A stretch of 10,682 nt of DNA from CAIXPS01 sp034430115 (GCA_034430115.1 DAOUFG010000105.1:1-10682), one strand, 5' to 3'; counted from the first letter of the stretch, positions 1 through 6,753 are shown. Notes: generated from the letters alone by a model not told the origin. Made by a program: numbers and translations.

Positions 1-2
1 TG

Positions 3-1919
3 GAGGACGTGGCACTGCTCGGGCCGGGCACCATCAACGGCGCGGACGTATACGACATCGAGGGCGAAGAGAACCTGCGCGGGCCGCACGCGGTGTTGAT
101 GCACCATTGCAAACGCGTGAGCATACGAGACCTGGCCGTGAAGAACGCGGCCAATTATGCCGTGCGCATCACCGATTGCCAGCGCCTGGACGTCAACGGG
201 CTGAAGGTCACCGGCGGGTGGGATGGCATCAACTTCTGGCAATGCCGCGACGTGTCCATCTTTGGTTGCTGCCTGCAAACCGGCGACGACTCGCTGGCCG
301 GCGGCTATTGGGAAAACGTCGTCATCGACAATTGCCTGCTAAACCCTTCGTGCAACGGCATCCGCCTGATCGGCCCGGCGGAACACGTGTCGGTGCACAA
401 TTGCCTGATCAAGGGCCCCGGCACTTCGCCGCACCGCACGGCGCGGCGCACCAACACATTGGCCGGCATGCAAATCGCCCCTGGCACGTGGATGGATACC
501 CCCGGCCTGGTGGACGACCTGCATGTCAGCAACGTCACCATCACAGGTGTGCGCACGCCGTTCTGGATCGGCATCTGGGGCACAGACACCCGGATCGGTC
601 ACATCAGCTTCACCGATGTGACGGTCACTGGCGCCGGGCGCGTGGCGTCGGTCATCGAGGGTCTGCCGGATGCGCCGATCGACGCGCTGGTGCTGCGCAA
701 CGTCAGCATCGAGACGGAGGGCGGCGGCACGCCACAAGATGCCGCGCAACCCTTCCCTGCGCTGATGATCGATAAGGATCCGTGGAACGTGCAGCCCGTC
801 GCGGGCCTGTATTGCCATCACGTGAAGCACCTGACGCTGCATGATGTGCGCCTATCGCACCGCGCACCAGAAGCACGCCCGATGTTGGCATGTCACGACG
901 TGCAAACGCTGGCGTTAGATGGCCTGGCGCTGCCCGAAAGCGCGCTCGCGCTGGCAAACGTCGGGCTGGTGCAGCCTATCAACACAGGCTTGCCCGGCCT
1001 GCGCTACACTCATCCGGCAACGGCACCCAGGGTACACGCCCAACAAGTGATCTACTCAGACCTCGCCATCGAGCCGTATTCGCAGGAACAATATCAGGCC
1101 TATACGATCTACGGCACGGCGGCACATCCTGCGTTCCAGCCCTACCTATACGAGCACTTCAGCGCCAGGGCACTGGTGCTGAACCTGGGCGATGCCGCCG
1201 TCGAAGAAAAGGTGAGCCTGTACGTAGACGGCGTGGAGACCGCCAGCCAGACGCTCGCGCTCGGCCCAAATGAGGGCAGGAACGTGGTCTTTTCGCAGGC
1301 GGCTCCTGCGCCGGGGCTGCATAGCATCGGCATCGGGCCGCTGGCGGCACAGACGCTCACTGTGCTGGGAGACGTTCATGCGCCCTACCAGGCGTTCGCG
1401 AACGTGGAGGCGGCCTTTCGCGGCGGCGAGGGGCGGCTCTATGTGCGCGCCGGTGGACGCAACAGGATGGACTTCAACGACGATTACGGCGTGGCCTACC
1501 TGAAGGGCGGCTTGCCGCAAGAAGGCATAGTGGTCGTCAAGCTGGAACAGGTGGACCCCGGCTCCGGCCTGCGCCGGGCGCGCCTCGGGCTGATGGTGCG
1601 CAACGACATGACCCAACCCGGCGCTTCAACGGGCTACGTCGTCATGGCCGCGTCGATCTGCAATGGTTGGGCGCTGGAGTGGGACGCCAACGAAGACGGC
1701 AAGTTGGAGGGCCATACCGAGTTCGCAGGGTACACCCAGTGGCCGAGCTGGCTGAAGCTGGAAAAGCACGGCGCCACGTTCAGCGGCGCCTATAGCCTGG
1801 ATGGCAGCACCTGGACCCAGGTCGGTAGTGTGACACTGCCCAGCGCGGCCCCGGCGCAGGACGTGGGCGTGTTCGCCTCGCGTGGCATGGCCTGCTTCGA
1901 GGGGTGGAAGATCGAGTGA
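3..1919 (+). CDS. GH28-like right-handed beta-helix protein with C-terminal lectin-like domain (5' end missing)
   Basis: The frame is open to the left edge, so the true start is probably outside; a GTG at 9 is the first possible internal start and residues are counted from it. Residues about 1-330 read as beta-helix coils like polygalacturonases (GH28): an LLGPGTING entry, repeated C-x-x-V-x-I strands, a WDG at 71-73 where GH28 has NTD, and a GDD at 92-94. The usual GHG histidine site reads CNG (115-117) and no R-x-K is obvious, so classical GH28 hydrolysis is doubtful. Residues about 345-452 look like a CARDB/Ig-like spacer. Residues about 455-636 resemble a DUF1349/concanavalin-like beta-sandwich (ARLGLMVRNDM, WLKLEK, YSLDGSTWTQVG, DVGVFASR). 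The protein is probably secreted and acts on polysaccharide, but its substrate is unknown. It ends in TGA. Confidence 0.8.
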   Translation, partial: EDVALLGPGTINGADVYDIEGEENLRGPHAVLMHHCKRVSIRDLAVKNAANYAVRITDCQRLDVNGLKVTGGWDGINFWQCRDVSIFGCCLQTGDDSLAGGYWENVVIDNCLLNPSCNGIRLIGPAEHVSVHNCLIKGPGTSPHRTARRTNTLAGMQIAPGTWMDTPGLVDDLHVSNVTITGVRTPFWIGIWGTDTRIGHISFTDVTVTGAGRVASVIEGLPDAPIDALVLRNVSIETEGGGTPQDAAQPFPALMIDKDPWNVQPVAGLYCHHVKHLTLHDVRLSHRAPEARPMLACHDVQTLALDGLALPESALALANVGLVQPINTGLPGLRYTHPATAPRVHAQQVIYSDLAIEPYSQEQYQAYTIYGTAAHPAFQPYLYEHFSARALVLNLGDAAVEEKVSLYVDGVETASQTLALGPNEGRNVVFSQAAPAPGLHSIGIGPLAAQTLTVLGDVHAPYQAFANVEAAFRGGEGRLYVRAGGRNRMDFNDDYGVAYLKGGLPQEGIVVVKLEQVDPGSGLRRARLGLMVRNDMTQPGASTGYVVMAASICNGWALEWDANEDGKLEGHTEFAGYTQWPSWLKLEKHGATFSGAYSLDGSTWTQVGSVTLPSAAPAQDVGVFASRGMACFEGWKIE

Positions 1920-1920
1920 G

Positions 1921-1953
1921 GGAGACTGGGGAGTGGAGATTGGAGATTAGAAG
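1921..1953. repeat. Dispersed GGAGATT-type spacer repeat
   Basis: A purine-rich run of GGAGA(C/T)TGG and GGAGATTAG units begins immediately after the stop codon of the beta-helix gene. Related tracts, some as the complementary AATCTC form, occur at 9052-9100, 9957-9988 and 10071-10102, always between genes. It appears to be a dispersed intergenic repeat and no function is visible. Confidence 0.55.
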
Positions 1954-2011
1954 CGAATCCGCCAAAATGACATTGTGGGTCACCGGTTAAGAATACAATA
2001 CGGATAACCCA

Positions 2012-2046
2012 TTTGGGAGAATCCAGATTGAGCGGATTCTCCCAAA
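2012..2046 (+). promoter_or_regulatory. Perfect 13-bp hairpin in the leader of the MNT gene
   Basis: Positions 2012-2024 (TTTGGGAGAATCC) are the exact reverse complement of 2034-2046, with a 9-nt loop. The hairpin ends four bases before the AAGGAG ribosome-binding site (2051-2056) of the nucleotidyltransferase gene at 2063. There is no T-run after it, so it is not a standard terminator. It could be a DNA operator for self-repression, as is common for toxin-antitoxin operons, or an RNA structure controlling translation. A TACAAT box at 1994-1999 could be the -10 of a promoter in front of it, but its -35 partner is weak. An outer pair, TGGGTCAC (1976-1983) with GTGACCCA (2056-2063), would cover the start region if it forms. 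Confidence 0.6.
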
Positions 2047-2062
2047 CGTAAAGGAGTGACCC

Positions 2063-2365
2063 ATGTTGGATATTGCAACGGAACTGCCTGTGGAACAAAT
2101 TGCCGCCATCTGCCGCCAATACCACGTGCGGGAACTATCCATATTCGGTTCAGCCTTAACGGATCGATTCGGTCCGGCAAGCGACCTGGATTTGCTGGTC
2201 GTGTTCGAACCTGATGCTGAGATTGGGTTTCTCGCACTGGCAAAAATGCAGCGTGAACTGTCGGAACTGGTGCGCCGTCCTGTAGATCTTGTTTCCAAAG
2301 CTGGCTTGAAGCCAACGATTCGTCACTCAGTTGTGGCCGGCGCACAGGTAATTTATGCGGCGTGA
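2063..2365 (+). CDS. Minimal nucleotidyltransferase (MNT domain protein, MntA-like antitoxin type)
   Basis: A 100-residue protein with the complete minimal nucleotidyltransferase signature: GSALTDR (29-35), then SDLDLLV (about 40-46) carrying the two metal-binding aspartates, and a third acidic site in RPVDLVSK. Length and motifs fit the stand-alone MNT family (COG1669), whose members usually pair with a HEPN protein and, in the best studied cases, AMPylate that HEPN RNase toxin to silence it. AAGGAG at 2051-2056 lies six bases before the ATG, which fixes the start. The next frame begins at 2355, overlapping the end of this gene by 11 bases, as is usual for MNT-HEPN pairs, but that partner is broken. 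Kept as an intact gene; the antitoxin role is an inference from the family. Confidence 0.8.
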   Translation: MLDIATELPVEQIAAICRQYHVRELSIFGSALTDRFGPASDLDLLVVFEPDAEIGFLALAKMQRELSELVRRPVDLVSKAGLKPTIRHSVVAGAQVIYAA

Positions 2366-2492
2366 TGCTTTGGACAACCTTCGTGCCTTTGTGTCAGATA
2401 GTCTTATGCCACCAGCGGCCCACATATCCACCGGCAACCTTTATGCTGACCTGTTATACCACCACGAAACAGGCATATTCTGCTTTGTATGA
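2355..2492 (+). pseudogene. Likely decayed or truncated HEPN partner of the MNT gene
   Basis: An ATG at 2355 overlaps the end of the MNT gene and opens a 45-codon frame starting MRRDALDNLRAF and ending at TGA 2490-2492. The overlap, the MRRD-type start and a GNLYADLLYHHE stretch near residues 27-38 are reminiscent of the first two helices of HEPN proteins, which are normally 110-140 residues long. The R-x4-6-H catalytic motif and the rest of the fold are absent. A neighbouring frame continues open to about 2545 (ending PPKCI), so a frameshift is possible, but I could not rebuild a HEPN protein from the two frames. The identification rests mostly on position; it might instead be a non-coding tail. 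Confidence 0.35.
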
Positions 2493-2664
2493 GCAATCAG
2501 CCGGACACTATAGCGAGAATGAAGCCCTCCCGCCCAAATGTATATAGCGAAACGGATATTTTTAGAACTTTTTTAGGAATACAGGGAAGGATTTAGCCCC
2601 CTACTTACGATATTTAGGTTAACACGGTACTGTTACACAAGGCGGGGGAGAGTACCGGTGTTAC

Positions 2665-2726
2665 ATACGAGAGCAGAAATGTAGTCCGGGGGATGGGGAG
2701 GACATTTTTGCTCTCGTGTCGTTTTT
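2665..2726 (+). terminator. Long imperfect hairpin followed by a T-run
   Basis: Positions 2665-2682 pair with 2702-2719 over 18 positions, mostly Watson-Crick with two G-U pairs on the + strand RNA. The core arm is ACGAGAGCAGAAATGT and the loop is a G-rich 19 bases. Five T residues follow at 2722-2726. It could end transcription from the MNT region. The long stem and large loop are also what a small palindromic mobile repeat would show. Confidence 0.45.
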
Positions 2727-2740
2727 CTCGCAGGCGAATG

Positions 2741-2810
2741 CACAAAGTCTTGATATATCTTTGCGCCCTCTGCGTGCTTTGCGGTCTTGTTTCATCTCAC
2801 CACAGAGATA
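2741..2810. repeat. Dispersed CTTTGCG / CCACAGAG spacer repeat
   Basis: The stretch contains CACAAAGTC, CTTTGCGCCCTCTGCGTG, CTTTGCGGTCTTG and ACCACAGAG, a degenerate unit of the accacagagacacaaagg type. A related copy lies at 4209-4241. It occupies the spacer upstream of the DUF998 gene. Confidence 0.5.
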
Positions 2811-2919
2811 ACAATGCCGGGCCCTGAAGCAGCGCGCGAAACCTTCCAACTTTGTGCCGATGCATCGGCAGGCGCGCTCGTGTAAGCTGCATCCAAAGCA
2901 ATTTCAAGGAAGCTCAGCC

Positions 2920-3537
2920 ATGCAAAACAAAGCCCTCAAATTCAGCGGAATCCTCGCCCCAATCATTTATGTACTCACCGTACTCGTCGGCGGCCTGCTC
3001 TGGCCGGGCTACAGCCATCTCTCGCAGTACGTCAGCGAGTTGATCGGCTCGGGTGCGCCGAACAAGCAATTTCTGAACCCACTCTTCGGGCTGTATAACC
3101 TGCTCACCCTGGCGTTTGCGATCGGGCTATTCCAGATCGTGCGTAGCCAGCAGCAAAACCAGCACAAGCTGGCCGGGACCATCGGGGCGCTCGCCCTGCT
3201 GGCGGAAGGCCTGTTTGGGTTTCTGACCCTCTTTTTCCCGCAGGACCCGCTGAGTGCGCAAATCACGTCCACCGGCGTGATGCACATCGTCCTGGCCGGC
3301 CTGAGTTCGCTGACCACCATGCTCGCCATGCTGCTGATGGGCTTCTGGTTCAATGCAACGCCTCGCCTGCGCGCATATGGAGTCTATTCTTTCGTCAGCG
3401 TCGCCGTCGTATTCGTCTTCGGCGGGCTGGCGGCGGCAACGGGCGGCAGCCAGAACCCTCTGACCGGGCTCATCGAACGAGTTACCATTGGCGGCTTTTT
3501 GCAGTGGCTGTTCGTGATCGCATTGAAGCTTTCGTGA
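2920..3537 (+). CDS. DUF998 family membrane protein
   Basis: A 205-residue hydrophobic protein with six likely membrane segments at about 9-29, 55-75, 85-106, 118-143, 153-173 and 185-203. The SQYVSELIGSGAPN block after the first segment (35-48) is the hallmark of DUF998 integral membrane proteins, whose role is not known. The ATG at 2920 is chosen because AAGGAAG (2906-2912) lies seven bases before it; the frame is open further upstream to 2854 but that part is hydrophilic, carries no membrane segment and overlaps the repeat-rich spacer. It stands alone: the next gene is 177 bases downstream and appears to have its own promoter. Confidence 0.85.
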   Translation: MQNKALKFSGILAPIIYVLTVLVGGLLWPGYSHLSQYVSELIGSGAPNKQFLNPLFGLYNLLTLAFAIGLFQIVRSQQQNQHKLAGTIGALALLAEGLFGFLTLFFPQDPLSAQITSTGVMHIVLAGLSSLTTMLAMLLMGFWFNATPRLRAYGVYSFVSVAVVFVFGGLAAATGGSQNPLTGLIERVTIGGFLQWLFVIALKLS

Positions 3538-3630
3538 GGGATTGCCAGCCAATCGTCAGGCTTACGACGGCTTTGCATCAGTAACCGCACCTCAAAATCC
3601 GTACACTGATTCGTGTGTTCAACCGGGGAA

Positions 3631-3661
3631 ATGACACCCGGCGCGCCGGTAAACGTATAAC
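3631..3661 (+). promoter_or_regulatory. Candidate promoter with a palindrome inside a 19-bp spacer (MerR-like layout)
   Basis: ATGACA (3631-3636, five of six matches to TTGACA) and TATAAC (3656-3661, five of six to TATAAT) are separated by 19 bases. A perfect 12-bp palindrome, CCGGCGCGCCGG (3638-3649), starts one base after the -35 box. Promoters controlled by MerR-family activators have an overlong 19-20 bp spacer with the dyad inside it, and this has the same plan. A further CCGGCGCG copy lies at 3676-3683. No regulator gene is nearby in the window, so the assignment is an inference. Confidence 0.4.
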
Positions 3662-3714
3662 AAATATATGCGCATCCGGCGCGTGTGAAGGTAGTTCGGT
3701 GGAGGCACGAAACA

Positions 3715-4125
3715 ATGAACGGTGTAGTCGTTAGGCAAAGTCGCCCAGGCTGCCTGGTGCAGTTGCTGTGGTTTGTGCTGGTAGGCTGGTGGGCCGGCCA
3801 GTTGTGGATCGCGTTGGCGTGGTTTTTCGCGGCAACGGTGATCGGCATCCCGCTGGCGGTGAAGATGTTCAACAAGCTGCCCGACATCATCGCCCTGCGC
3901 GGATCCGAGAACTTCACGGTGAGCTATTACGGCAATCGGACGGTGGTGCGCGACATGCCGCAACACAACATTCTGTTGCGCGCGTTGTGGTTCGTGCTGG
4001 TGGGCTGGTGGCTGGCAGGTGTGTGGATCGAGGTCGCCTACGTGCTGTGCCTGACCTTCATCCTGATGCCGGTCGGCTTCTGGATGTTCGACAGGGTGCC
4101 GCTGGTCGTTTCGTTACGTCGTTAA
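3715..4125 (+). CDS. Duplicated YccF-type inner-membrane domain protein
   Basis: A 136-residue protein made of two copies of one membrane unit: residues 17-62 (LLWFVLVGWWAGQLWIALAW, then IGIPLAVKMFNKLP) and 90-135 (ALWFVLVGWWLAGVWIEVAY, then LMPVGFWMFDRVP). The WFVLVGWW followed by IGIP-type sequence is characteristic of the YccF inner-membrane component domain, whose function is not settled. The two copies are joined by a short polar linker (about 63-89). The ATG at 3715 is preferred because GGAGG (3701-3705) lies nine bases before it; an in-frame GTG at 3685 would place that site inside the gene. A strong terminator follows 42 bases downstream, so it is likely a single-gene unit. Confidence 0.8.
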   Translation: MNGVVVRQSRPGCLVQLLWFVLVGWWAGQLWIALAWFFAATVIGIPLAVKMFNKLPDIIALRGSENFTVSYYGNRTVVRDMPQHNILLRALWFVLVGWWLAGVWIEVAYVLCLTFILMPVGFWMFDRVPLVVSLRR

Positions 4126-4166
4126 TGTTGCGTGCGCACGTGGGGGCGCACACGATTTATTTGTAG

Positions 4167-4200
4167 GCGCGCAGGCGGGGCTCTGCGCGCTTTTTATTTT
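4167..4200 (+). terminator. Rho-independent terminator after the YccF-type gene
   Basis: GCGCGCAG (4167-4174) pairs perfectly with CTGCGCGC (4183-4190) across an 8-base loop, followed at once by TTTTTATTTT. This is a textbook intrinsic terminator for the + strand. Confidence 0.85.
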
Positions 4201-4208
4201 CCAACCTC

Positions 4209-4241
4209 ACCACAAAGTCACAGGGAACAAAGATCACGAAG
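4209..4241. repeat. Dispersed ACCACAAAG spacer repeat
   Basis: ACCACAAAGTCACAGGGAAC is followed by AAAGATCACGAAG, the same family of accaca-aag units seen in complementary form at 2741-2810. It lies in the spacer between the two convergent terminators. Confidence 0.45.
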
Positions 4242-4290
4242 ATGAACATGGGCAACCTTCGCAACGTGCGCTTTGCCAGGCTGGCTGATT

Positions 4291-4320
4291 CATTCCCGGC
4301 GTCGTTCCTACGCCGGCATC
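4291..4320. repeat. Small palindromic spacer element
   Basis: CCGGCG (4296-4301) and CGCCGG (4311-4316) form a 6-bp stem with a 9-base loop inside a CATTCCCGGCGTCGTTCCTA context. This resembles common dispersed attcc-type palindromes found between bacterial genes. No function is inferred. Confidence 0.35.
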
Positions 4321-4338
4321 CACTTGCCTTCCTTTCGC

Positions 4339-4381
4339 CAAGATAAATAAAAGCCACGGCCCCTATGAGGGCCGTGGCTTT
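4339..4381 (-). terminator. Rho-independent terminator of the sugar transporter operon
   Basis: On the - strand a perfect 13-bp stem (4381-4369 with 4362-4350, AAAGCCACGGCCC arms, 6-base loop) is followed by TTTTATTTATC. It lies 33 bases after the stop codon of the substrate-binding protein gene and faces the + strand terminator at 4167, so the two transcription units converge here. The A/T ends of the stem may also let it act on the + strand. Confidence 0.88.
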
Positions 4382-4414
4382 GCAAGTCGTCAGAGGTCAG
4401 ATCAGGGAAGTACC

Positions 4415-5839
4415 TTACTCGCCCAGGGCTGCCAGGTCCTTGCGCACGGGCTCGGCTTCCTTGTCCAGTTGGGAGGTGACGTCGGTCCACACAGTCTTGA
4501 CGTCTTCCTTGCCAACCACGATGCGGTCCAGACCTTTGCCGAGGATCTGATCGCCGCCGGGGATGAACACACGGGCAGAGTCCTGGCCGCGCGTCTTGGG
4601 CAGTTGATCGACCGCCGTCTTGGCCTGCGGGTGCTCGGCAAAGAACTTCTTATACGAATCACTCTCGGCAGTGCTCGTGCGCACGGGCATGTAGCCGCTG
4701 TTCTGCGACCAGAAAGCGCCGCCCTCGTTGCCGGTGGCATAGGCGATGTACTTCGCCGCTGCCGTGGACTTCTCGTCGGAGGTGCTGGTCAGGATTGCCA
4801 GACCGGAACCACCCGTGCAGCAGCCGAACTGCTTCTCTTCGGGGATGAAGGCGGTGCCCACTTTGAACTGCGCGTCCCTCAGGATGCCCGTCAGGCCGCC
4901 GGTCGAAAGCATCGCGGTGGCCGTCAAGCCATTGATGAAGTCCTTCTGCACATCCTTGGGAGTGCTGGCAACCTTCTGCTTGTTGACCATGTCCGAATAG
5001 AACTGCGTGGCCTCGATCGTCGCGTCATCCAGGAGGGTCATCTTCAGTTCAGGCGTGCTGTAGCTGCCGCCGAAGGCCCAGTTCACGCACTGGAACACCC
5101 AGGCGCTATAGGAGGCTGCGGCCAGACCGGCGAAGGCGGCCACCTTCAGCGTGTCGCCATCTTTCTTCACCAGTTTGGGCGCCCACTCCATGAACTCATC
5201 CCACGTCTTGGGGCCGCGGTCGGGCAGACCGGCTGCGGCAAGCATGTCGGCGTTGTAGTAGAAGAGTGGGGTGCTGCGCGCAAACGGGATCCAGTATTGA
5301 TGATCTTTGCGAACACCTTCATTCCACAGCGATTGAACGAAATCCGTGCTGTCGATCTTGGCGGCGGCGGCCAAGTCATCCAGCACCTTGAGCACTTTGG
5401 CGCGGTAGAACTTGAACCACCACACGTCGGACAACAGAACCATATCAGGCGCGTTGTTTGCAGCCAGCGCAGCCGTCAACTTCTGAGCCGTCTCTTCATA
5501 GCTGCCCTGCACCTGGCGATCAACCTTCACATCGCTCTGCGACTCGTGCCACATGGCGACGAGTTTATCTTCCGTCTTGCCCAGGTCGCCGCTAAAGCCC
5601 CAATACACGATTTCCTGGCTTCCGGCAGCCGCAGCAGGAGCCGTGGTGGGTTGCTCAGTGGCTGGCGCCGCTGTGCTGGTGGGTTGATCGGTGGCTGGTG
5701 CCGCTGCGCTGGTGGGTTGCTCGGCGGCTGGTGCCGTTGCGGTAGGGGCTGCGGACGGCGCACACGCGGCCAACGCTGCCGCGCCAAGGCCAAAACCAAT
5801 ACCCTTCAACAAATTGCGTCGTGAAATTCCTTTGTTCAT
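4415..5839 (-). CDS. Extracellular sugar-binding lipoprotein of a CUT1 ABC transporter (UgpB-like)
   Basis: A 474-residue family 1 solute-binding protein. The N-terminus has a twin-arginine motif (SRRNLLKG, 6-13), a hydrophobic stretch, and a lipobox LAAC with Cys26, so it is probably Tat-exported and lipid-anchored outside the cytoplasmic membrane. An Ala/Pro/Thr linker (27-73) follows, made of 11-residue repeats. The mature domain shows IPFARSTPLFYYNADML (184-200) and PKTWDEF, then a GGSGLAI block and WSQNSGYMPVR, closest in my recollection to UgpB, the glycerol-3-phosphate/diester binder; the actual ligand here is unknown and a plant-derived sugar is as likely. The ATG at 5839 has AGGAG just before it and gives the export signal; the longer frame upstream overlaps the permease gene and is rejected. 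It is the last gene of the operon, 23 bases after the second permease. Confidence 0.9.
   Translation of the reverse strand: MNKGISRRNLLKGIGFGLGAAALAACAPSAAPTATAPAAEQPTSAAAPATDQPTSTAAPATEQPTTAPAAAAGSQEIVYWGFSGDLGKTEDKLVAMWHESQSDVKVDRQVQGSYEETAQKLTAALAANNAPDMVLLSDVWWFKFYRAKVLKVLDDLAAAAKIDSTDFVQSLWNEGVRKDHQYWIPFARSTPLFYYNADMLAAAGLPDRGPKTWDEFMEWAPKLVKKDGDTLKVAAFAGLAAASYSAWVFQCVNWAFGGSYSTPELKMTLLDDATIEATQFYSDMVNKQKVASTPKDVQKDFINGLTATAMLSTGGLTGILRDAQFKVGTAFIPEEKQFGCCTGGSGLAILTSTSDEKSTAAAKYIAYATGNEGGAFWSQNSGYMPVRTSTAESDSYKKFFAEHPQAKTAVDQLPKTRGQDSARVFIPGGDQILGKGLDRIVVGKEDVKTVWTDVTSQLDKEAEPVRKDLAALGE
5645..5743. repeat. Three tandem 33-bp repeats inside the binding-protein linker
   Basis: Three consecutive 33-bp units begin at 5645, 5678 and 5711, each starting GGTGGGTTG and differing at a few positions. 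On the - strand they encode the (AAPAT-x-QPTS-x) linker of the lipoprotein. The unit length is an exact multiple of three, so copy number can vary without shifting the frame. Confidence 0.9.
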
Positions 5840-5862
5840 GTTTCTCCTGTACAAACTCTTTT

Positions 5863-6753
5863 TTAACCCTTCACTGCGCCCGCTGCGATGCCACTCACCA
5901 GGAAGCGTTGCGCGTAAAGGAACACGATAATCACTGGGACGACCACAAACAGAGTGGCGGCCATTACCACGCCCCACTCCGTATTGCCTTCCTGATCCAA
6001 CAACCACGAGATACCGATGGGCAACGTGCGCATATCTGCGGTGGAAGTCACGATCAGCGGCCAGAGGTAGTCATTCCACTTGGCGACGGTTGACAAAAGG
6101 CCGGAGGTGGCCACGGCGGGCGCGGCGACCGGCACGATGATGGACAACATCGTGCGCAGGTGTCCTGCGCCGTCCACACGCGCAGCGTCGATCAAATCCG
6201 GCGGGATAGTGCGAAAATACTGGCGTAGCAGAAACGTGCCGAAGGCGATGGATGCGCCTGGCAGCACGATGCCCGCGTAAGTGTTCACCAGGTGCCAACT
6301 GGCGATAGTGAGATAGTTCGGGATGATGACCACTTCTTCGGGCACCATCAGCGCCACCAGCAGCAAGACAAACACCCAGTCACGTTTGGGGAAGCGCACA
6401 AACACCAGCGCATAAGCGGTGGTAACGGCCATGATGATCTCGCTGGCGGCCCCCAACACGGTGGTGATCAGGCTGTTGATGTAATACTGCCCGAAGGGCG
6501 CCGCGTTCCAGGCGTTGACGAAGTTGTCGAACATGATATGCGACGGCAGCCACTGCGGGTTTTGGCTGAAGATTTCACGGTTGGTCTTCAGTGAGCCCGT
6601 CACGAGCCAGAAAACTGGGATGCCGATGATGAGCACCGCCATGATGACGGCGAGGTAGCCCAGGATCTTTTGCGTGACGGCTTCTGCACGCATACCATTG
6701 ATCCGAGCCGGCCTTGCGACGCGGGAGGAAGTTGTTTCCACGGACATATTCAT
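5863..6753 (-). CDS. CUT1 sugar ABC transporter permease (UgpE/MalG-like)
   Basis: A 296-residue membrane protein with about six helices (near 30-51, 95-120, 125-150, 158-178, 205-230 and 262-284). The EAA loop that docks on the ATPase is present at about 187-209 (LIDAARVDGAG, ending IIVPVAAPA). MVPEEVVIIPN (136-146) and NTEWGVVMAAT (257-267) match the UgpE branch rather than generic MalG. The ATG at 6753 overlaps the stop codon of the upstream permease by four bases (ATGA), showing translational coupling. An in-frame ATG two codons later is a possible alternative start. It forms the inner-membrane channel with the other permease. Assignment to the family is firm; substrate is not. Confidence 0.92.
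   Translation of the reverse strand: MNMSVETTSSRVARPARINGMRAEAVTQKILGYLAVIMAVLIIGIPVFWLVTGSLKTNREIFSQNPQWLPSHIMFDNFVNAWNAAPFGQYYINSLITTVLGAASEIIMAVTTAYALVFVRFPKRDWVFVLLLVALMVPEEVVIIPNYLTIASWHLVNTYAGIVLPGASIAFGTFLLRQYFRTIPPDLIDAARVDGAGHLRTMLSIIVPVAAPAVATSGLLSTVAKWNDYLWPLIVTSTADMRTLPIGISWLLDQEGNTEWGVVMAATLFVVVPVIIVFLYAQRFLVSGIAAGAVKG

Larger units (their letters stand above)
2493..2850. other. Non-coding stretch, lower GC than its surroundings
   Basis: No convincing gene is seen on either strand. The first part (about 2530-2640) is AT-richer than its neighbours. An imperfect inverted pair, AACACGGTAC (about 2620-2630) with GTACCGGTGTT (about 2652-2662), contains one inserted base. A long hairpin (2665-2719) and a dispersed repeat (2741-2810) follow and are listed separately. 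The composition break is compatible with a decayed insertion, but no transposase remnant is visible. Confidence 0.5.

Noticed and set aside
1790..2345. Several - strand frames across the end of the beta-helix gene and the MNT gene
   Set aside because: They lie opposite well-supported + strand genes, cross the leader hairpin, and show no domains.
2362..2547. A 61-codon frame after the MNT gene as a separate gene
   Set aside because: No ribosome site and no recognisable fold; it overlaps the more plausible HEPN-like frame and may be only its frameshifted continuation.
5645..5743. Three short repeats as a CRISPR array
   Set aside because: The units are contiguous with no spacers and encode a protein linker.
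4469..5824. A 451-codon open frame on the + strand opposite the binding protein gene
   Set aside because: It is antisense to a well-supported transporter protein, has no recognisable domain, and its His/Gly/Arg-rich composition is typical of the reverse strand of GC-rich genes.
5840..6007. N-terminal extension of the binding protein
   Set aside because: The extension overlaps the permease gene and precedes a clear ribosome site and export signal at 5839.
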